From an uncultured Candidatus Melainabacteria bacterium (GTDB taxonomy: Bacteria > Cyanobacteriota > Vampirovibrionia > Gastranaerophilales > Gastranaerophilaceae), in contig CAKUXM010000022.1 of NCBI GenBank assembly GCA_934700335.1, positions 1-25,123 on the forward strand: DNA of 25,123 nucleotides, given 5' to 3'. Shown one piece after another: positions 21,233 through 25,123 of this stretch. Under the pieces are notes generated by a model, which was given only the letters and a program-made list of their open reading frames with translations, made no database searches and was not told the DNA's origin. Each line of letters opens with the position of its first letter. Within the stretch, counting starts at the first letter, position 1. A program made the position numbers and the translations under genes.

Positions 21233-21955
21233 CTAATGTTCAATAATAAACCCTCCAACATCTTTTTCAACGTGAAGAGTATTATTCAACGCATTAACAA
21301 GTTCTCCTTTAGTATTTGCGGTATAAAACTTTCCGCTAGTAACAGCCGAAACGCATTTTAGCTGATTAATATCGTCTATGTTATTTATATTAAAGGCAAT
21401 CACATCAATTTTAAAATCTTTTCTTTTTGCCAAATTTTTCATCACATAATCGCAAGGACTTTCATCACAATTTTCTCCACCGTCAGAAAGAAGAATAATA
21501 TGTTTTTTACCAGAAAAATCTGCAAAGTCTTTTTCTACAGCTTTTTTGAGCGAATAAGTAATTGGAGTCATTCCACGAGCCTTTGTTTTAAAAACTGCAT
21601 CAGAAATATTCACTGCATTATTTGAATATATGGGAACGACAAGTTTTGAAGCTCGACAGCATTCATACGGTGAAAAGCCCAATCTATGACCATAGACTCT
21701 TAGTCCTATCTCCGTATCTGGATTAATTGAGCGGACAATTTCAGAAACTGTACTTTGCATCAATTCTAATTTTCGTGCGTTTCCCAAAAACTCATTCATA
21801 CTATTTGAATAATCCATGATAAACAGAATTTTTTCATTCTGATTAGTATTTATTTTGCTATAATTACCATAATCATAAACTTTATAGTTATCATTTGCAA
21901 AAATCACATTAGAAACTAAAAATGATATTAAAATAATAAAAAACAAATTTTTCAT
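21233..21955 (-). CDS. Secreted von Willebrand factor type A domain protein
   Basis: This 240-residue protein has a signal peptide (MKNLFFIILISFLVSNVIFA, then ND). The vWA domain follows: strand ILFIMDYSNSM holds the MIDAS D-x-S-x-S motif, GMTPITYSLKKA supplies the Thr and LLSDGGENCDESPC the second Asp. Cysteine pairs (ECCRA, NCDESPC) may form disulphides in the periplasm. The whole domain is of normal size and has no transmembrane anchor at the C-terminus, so it should be soluble or released. It resembles TolB-neighbour or von Willebrand 'Ca-activated' proteins; ligand unknown. It converges on surE and is divergent from pepT. Confidence 0.88.
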   Translation of the reverse strand: MKNLFFIILISFLVSNVIFANDNYKVYDYGNYSKINTNQNEKILFIMDYSNSMNEFLGNARKLELMQSTVSEIVRSINPDTEIGLRVYGHRLGFSPYECCRASKLVVPIYSNNAVNISDAVFKTKARGMTPITYSLKKAVEKDFADFSGKKHIILLSDGGENCDESPCDYVMKNLAKRKDFKIDVIAFNINNIDDINQLKCVSAVTSGKFYTANTKGELVNALNNTLHVEKDVGGFIIEH

Positions 21956-22057
21956 AATCTAAATTTTTGACAAATTTATAAAATTTTAATATTACCAAAA
22001 TGGCTAATATAATTTATTTATGGTATAAATTTATAGGTGATTTTTGGAGAGAAAAAA

Positions 22058-23308
22058 ATGACAACATATTATGAAAGCATAGATAAAGATAGATTAAAAA
22101 ATTTATTTATAAAATTTTGCGAGTTTGACACTGGTTCTTGCGAAGATACAAAAAAAGGTATTGAACCGAGCACAAAGAAACAAATTGAATTTGCAAAGAA
22201 AATTCTTATAAAAGTTTTGAAAAAAGTTGGCTTAAAAGACGTAAAACTTGATAATACAGGAACTGTTACTGCATATTTAAAAGGTAACATTAAAAATAAC
22301 CTAACACTTGGACTAATTGCACATATGGACACAAGCGAACAAGCGCCGACAGGACCTGTAAAACCTTTAGTTCACGAGTACAAAGAAGGCAATATTGTTT
22401 TAAACGAAGAAACAATTATTGAAGCTTGCGATTTAGAGCCATATAAAAATCAAACAGTTATAACATCAGACGGAAGAACACTTTTAGGCGCAGATGACAA
22501 AGCCGGTATTGCAGAAATATTAGAAGCTATAAGCGTTTTAATCGAGCACCCAGAAATCGAAAGACCAAACATAAAAATTGCGATTACACCAGACGAAGAA
22601 ATTGGAGAAGGTGTAACTAATTTTGATATTAAAAAATTTGGTGCAAATATTGCGTACACAGTTGACGGTTCAGAAGTTGATAACATTGAATCAGAAACCT
22701 TCAACGCATTTAACCCAGAAATAACAATTGTTGGAGTACCTGTTCACTGTGGTTATGCTTACGGAAAAATGGTTAATGCCATCGAAGTTGCAACTGCAAT
22801 TATGAACAAAATCCCTAAAAATGAACTTCCTGAATCAACAAGAGAAAGAGAAGGTTATTATCACGTTGATGTGATTAATGGAAACGTAAACGAAGTTACT
22901 ATGAAAATGCTTGTGAGAGATTTTGATTTTGAACAAGCAAAAACTAGAATAGAATTTTTGCGCAAAATAATTGCGGAAGTTGAAAATGATTACAAAGGTT
23001 GCAAAATAACTCTAAAAGAAAACGAAAAATACCATAACATGAAGGAAAAACTTATGGAGTTACCGGAAGTTATTGAATATGCCAAAGAAGCAATCAGACG
23101 TTCTGGAATGGAACCTAAAGAACCTGTTGTTAGAGGTGGAACAGACGGCGCTATGTTGACGCTTAGAGGTTTATTAACTCCAAACTTAGGTACTGGTGGA
23201 GTTAATTTCCATTCAAAGAAGGAATTTGTTTCTTTAGAAGCTATGGCAAAATCTTCTGAAAACATTTTAAACCTTGTTAATATTTGGGCACAAAAGCAGA
23301 TGAGATAA
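22058..23308 (+). CDS. pepT: Peptidase T (aminotripeptidase), M20 family
   Basis: Zinc-dependent removal of N-terminal residues from peptides, in the cytosol. In this 416-residue protein: GLIAHMDTSEQAP (zinc His and Asp), LLGADDKAGIAEI (bridging Asp), TPDEEIGEG (catalytic Glu-Glu), YTVDGSEVDNIESETFNA, VHCGYAYGKMVNAI (dimerisation-domain motif, HCG instead of the usual HPG), GGTDGAM and NLGTGGVNFHSKKEFVSLEA with the last zinc His. Start ATG 22058 has GGAGAG 9 bases upstream; a GTG at 22037 in frame precedes the ribosome site and is rejected. Followed 10 bp later by pnuC, so peptide breakdown and vitamin uptake may be co-transcribed. Confidence 0.93.
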   Translation: MTTYYESIDKDRLKNLFIKFCEFDTGSCEDTKKGIEPSTKKQIEFAKKILIKVLKKVGLKDVKLDNTGTVTAYLKGNIKNNLTLGLIAHMDTSEQAPTGPVKPLVHEYKEGNIVLNEETIIEACDLEPYKNQTVITSDGRTLLGADDKAGIAEILEAISVLIEHPEIERPNIKIAITPDEEIGEGVTNFDIKKFGANIAYTVDGSEVDNIESETFNAFNPEITIVGVPVHCGYAYGKMVNAIEVATAIMNKIPKNELPESTREREGYYHVDVINGNVNEVTMKMLVRDFDFEQAKTRIEFLRKIIAEVENDYKGCKITLKENEKYHNMKEKLMELPEVIEYAKEAIRRSGMEPKEPVVRGGTDGAMLTLRGLLTPNLGTGGVNFHSKKEFVSLEAMAKSSENILNLVNIWAQKQMR

Positions 23309-23318
23309 GTAGTAAATT

Positions 23319-24041
23319 ATGATTTTAAAAGAAAAATTACAACAAAATGTATTTATAAAAGCTTTTAAAAATCTTCGTTGGTTTGAATGGGTAATGTTCT
23401 TATCAATGGTGATTATCGGTGCAAATTATATGTTAACTGATACAACACACCCTCATTGGTATTTGGTTATAAACTACATTTGCTCACTTATGGGTATATG
23501 TTGCATTTTCTTGTGCGCCCACGCAAGTTGGCCAAAATGGATTTTTGGAATGATAAACACTTTATTATATTCTGTAATCCTTTTCCACAACCATATATAT
23601 GGCACATTTGCACTTGAATTACTGTACTATTTTCCAGCTGGTATTGTAGGTCTGATTTTATGGAGAAAACACCTTGATACAAAAGATTCAGAAAAATGTA
23701 AAACACGTGTTATGAGTTGGAAATTAAGATTATTAATGCTATTAATAGTAATTATTAGCACACTTTCACTAAGATATTTTCTTATACAAATTGGCGGAGA
23801 ATCACCACTACTAGATGCAATGACAGTATCTATCGGTATGATTGCCACATTCTATGAAATCAAAAGATTTGCAGATCAATATTTTTTATGGCTAATGACT
23901 GATATCATTGGAATTTTGATGTGGGTTCAACAAGCTGACACAATTATGATTACTAAAAAAAGTATATATTTGATTATGTCTCTAATCGGTTTATACAATT
24001 GGTACAAATTACAAAAAGAAAGAAACAAAGAAAATTCTTAA
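23319..24041 (+). CDS. pnuC: Nicotinamide riboside transporter PnuC
   Basis: Membrane facilitator for nicotinamide riboside or a related B3 vitamer, feeding NAD synthesis. The 240-residue protein has about seven hydrophobic helices (starting WVMFLSMVIIGANYML) and family motifs WPKWIFGMINTLLYSVILF, GTFALELLYYFPAGIVGLIL-W and RFADQYFLWLMTDIIGILMW, the last matching the substrate-pocket helix 'R-x-x-x-q-W-x-x-W'. The ribosome site is weak and the start is only 10 bp after pepT, so it may rely on coupling. Length is normal. Members can also transport riboside analogues (PnuT/PnuX), so the vitamer is inferred from similarity to PnuC. Confidence 0.92.
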   Translation: MILKEKLQQNVFIKAFKNLRWFEWVMFLSMVIIGANYMLTDTTHPHWYLVINYICSLMGICCIFLCAHASWPKWIFGMINTLLYSVILFHNHIYGTFALELLYYFPAGIVGLILWRKHLDTKDSEKCKTRVMSWKLRLLMLLIVIISTLSLRYFLIQIGGESPLLDAMTVSIGMIATFYEIKRFADQYFLWLMTDIIGILMWVQQADTIMITKKSIYLIMSLIGLYNWYKLQKERNKENS

Positions 24042-24158
24042 TTTAAAATGAACATTTTTAAAAATTTATCGTTATAGAAAATATAAGAGAAGTTAAATAT
24101 CAAAATTTTTAAGTGCACGAAAAATTTTGATAAAAAGATTTAAAACAGGAGAAAAAGA

Positions 24159-24695
24159 ATGAAAAAAGTATGTTTACTTTTAGCTTGTATTATGAGCTTA
24201 TCAGCTAGTGTGCAAACAGCACAAGCACACAACGGAATGCCACCTAAACGTCCGCCTTGCGGAGAACATATGAAGAGCGCACCTATTCCACCACCTAATT
24301 TTGCAAAATTAAAATTGACAGATGACCAAAAAGCTAAACTTGATGCAAATCAAAAAGCAAGCAGAGAAAAAATTAAACCAATCTTCAATAAATTAAAAGA
24401 AAACAAAACACGAATTGACGTAATTAAAGCCTCTACTACAATGACAGAAGACCAAAAAGTTCAAAAAATTATGGCAATCAAAAAAGAAAACAGAGAGTTG
24501 AGAAAACAAGCTAACGAAATTCGTGAAGCAGATATGAAATACTTTGAATCAATTTTGACAGCCAAACAAAAGAAAACATTTGAAAAAATAAAACAAGAAC
24601 AAATGAAAAAAATGGAACAAGCTAGAAAAAATCACAAAAGACCCAAACCACCAAAAGGCGGTAATCCTTTTGACGGCAAATGCCCAATAAAATAA
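24159..24695 (+). CDS. Spy/CpxP-like periplasmic protein
   Basis: This 178-residue protein has a signal peptide (MKKVCLLLACIMSLSASVQTAQA), then a proline-rich segment with PPKRPPCGEHMKSAP, and a helical domain with LKLTDDQKAKLDANQKASRE, KIKPIFNKLKENKTRIDVIK and YFESILTAKQKKTFEKIKQE. The 'LT-x-x-Q...LT-x-x-Q' repeat is the LTXXQ motif of Spy and CpxP, small helical envelope-stress chaperones. Two tail cysteines and a Lys/Pro-rich end (HKRPKPPKGGNPFDGKCPIK) are unusual. The ATG is preceded by AGGAGAAAAAG. Presence of such a protein supports a periplasmic compartment. Confidence 0.85.
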   Translation: MKKVCLLLACIMSLSASVQTAQAHNGMPPKRPPCGEHMKSAPIPPPNFAKLKLTDDQKAKLDANQKASREKIKPIFNKLKENKTRIDVIKASTTMTEDQKVQKIMAIKKENRELRKQANEIREADMKYFESILTAKQKKTFEKIKQEQMKKMEQARKNHKRPKPPKGGNPFDGKCPIK

Positions 24696-24707
24696 ATAGT
24701 TAAATAG

Positions 24708-24742
24708 AAACAGAGGCGAAGCCGTTGGCTTCGCCTCTGTTT
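24708..24742. terminator. Bidirectional terminator, copy of the GAGGCGAAGCC hairpin
   Basis: AAACAGAGGCGAAGCC-GTT-GGCTTCGCCTCTGTTT is a perfect 16-bp stem. It has the same core as the surE terminator, so the genome reuses this hairpin. Confidence 0.9.
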
Positions 24743-24746
24743 AATA

Positions 24747-24783
24747 AAAGGAGCGGTTGAGGTCTTACCTCAACCGCTCCTTT
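24747..24783. terminator. Second terminator hairpin in tandem
   Basis: AAAGGAGCGGTTGAGGT, loop CTT, and ACCTCAACCGCTCCTTT form a perfect 17-bp stem, between the Spy-like gene and fusA. Two adjacent strong hairpins fully separate the convergent transcripts. Confidence 0.9.
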
Positions 24784-24802
24784 GTTTATATAATCAATAT
24801 GA

Positions 24803-25123
24803 TTATTTACCTGATTTAGCGATAATTTCTTCTTCAACGTTTCTAGGTACTTGTTCGTAGCTTTTGAATTCCATAGAGAATGTACCACGACCTTGAGTGT
24901 TAGAACGTAAGTCTGTAGCATAACCGAACATGTTAGCTAGAGGAACCGTAGCTCTAACAATTACGTTACCTGTGTTACCTTGAGGTTCTTGACCTTCAAC
25001 TCTACCACGTCTTTTTGAAATATCACCGATGATATTACCTGTATATTCATCTGGAATTTCAATTTCAACTTTCATCATTGGTTCAAGTACACAAGGCTGT
25101 GCTTTTTTAACACCATCTTTAAT
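24803..25123 (-). CDS. fusA: Elongation factor G, C-terminal part (continues past the window)
   Basis: Only the last 106 residues are in the window; the gene runs on beyond 25123. They include VLEPMMKVEIEIPDEYTGNI, IGDISKRRGRVEGQEPQGNT, VPLANMFGYATDLRSNTQGR and GTFSMEFKSYEQVPRNVEEE, which are the conserved domain IV/V segments of EF-G. EF-G is the GTPase that drives translocation of tRNAs and mRNA. The tail ends IIAKSGK with a TAA stop at 24803. Confidence 0.96.
   Translation of the reverse strand: MKDGVKKAQPCVLEPMMKVEIEIPDEYTGNIIGDISKRRGRVEGQEPQGNTGNVIVRATVPLANMFGYATDLRSNTQGRGTFSMEFKSYEQVPRNVEEEIIAKSGK

Overview
The window is low-GC bacterial DNA with strong purine-rich Shine-Dalgarno sites, mostly TAA/TAG stops, signal peptides and a Spy/CpxP-like periplasmic protein. 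The last points to a cell with a periplasm. The gene mix (BadF-type activase, Opp/Dpp ABC ATPase, SurE, peptidase T, PnuC) would fit an uncultured anaerobic gut bacterium such as Gastranaerophilales (Vampirovibrionia/Melainabacteria), but that is an inference from style, not a placement.

Layout. Bases 1-4413 are chromosome: a tRNA-derived 99-bp tandem repeat, infC (probably started at AUA), a BadF-type activase, an oligopeptide ABC ATPase, two short remnant-like ORFs around a LuxR-type regulator, and a 120-bp tandem repeat carrying initiator-tRNA 3' ends. Bases 4414-19628 are an integrated element of about 15.2 kb. It is bounded by a 49-bp perfect direct repeat: a remnant of the tRNA-fMet 3' half on the left, and the same bases inside the intact tRNA-fMet (19584-19660, minus) on the right. 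Bases 19646-25123 are chromosome again: a 90-bp tRNA-derived tandem repeat, surE, a vWA protein, pepT, pnuC, a Spy-like protein and the 3' end of fusA.

The element has no recognisable capsid, terminase, portal or tail gene. From the left it carries: (i) a retron-like operon on the minus strand, made of a sigma70-type promoter, a highly structured RNA, a 26-residue hydrophobic ORF whose ribosome site is locked in a hairpin, an XRE repressor and a retron-type reverse transcriptase; (ii) a small zinc-ribbon-like protein and a type II restriction-modification pair (SinI-like nuclease, m5C methyltransferase with an N-terminal HTH and a flanking inverted repeat); (iii) small unknown genes including two paralogues sharing a GALASDS motif, and a 71-residue XRE regulator; (iv) a cluster of secreted proteins (PDZ, adhesin-E-like and others); (v) a replication module in a single reading frame of 1,579 codons: family B DNA polymerase, primase-polymerase-like domain, zinc motif and SF2 helicase, broken by one in-frame TGA; (vi) excisionase and tyrosine integrase; (vii) an HNH-like cargo gene at the right end.

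Taken together this looks like a self-excising, possibly self-replicating, tRNA-fMet-targeted genetic element that carries anti-phage defence (retron plus R-M). The two most unusual points are the retron leader, where reverse transcription could free the ribosome site of a putative toxic peptide, and the polymerase-helicase frame interrupted by UGA inside a zinc motif. A third is that tRNA gene ends have been copied into tandem arrays at three places in the window.
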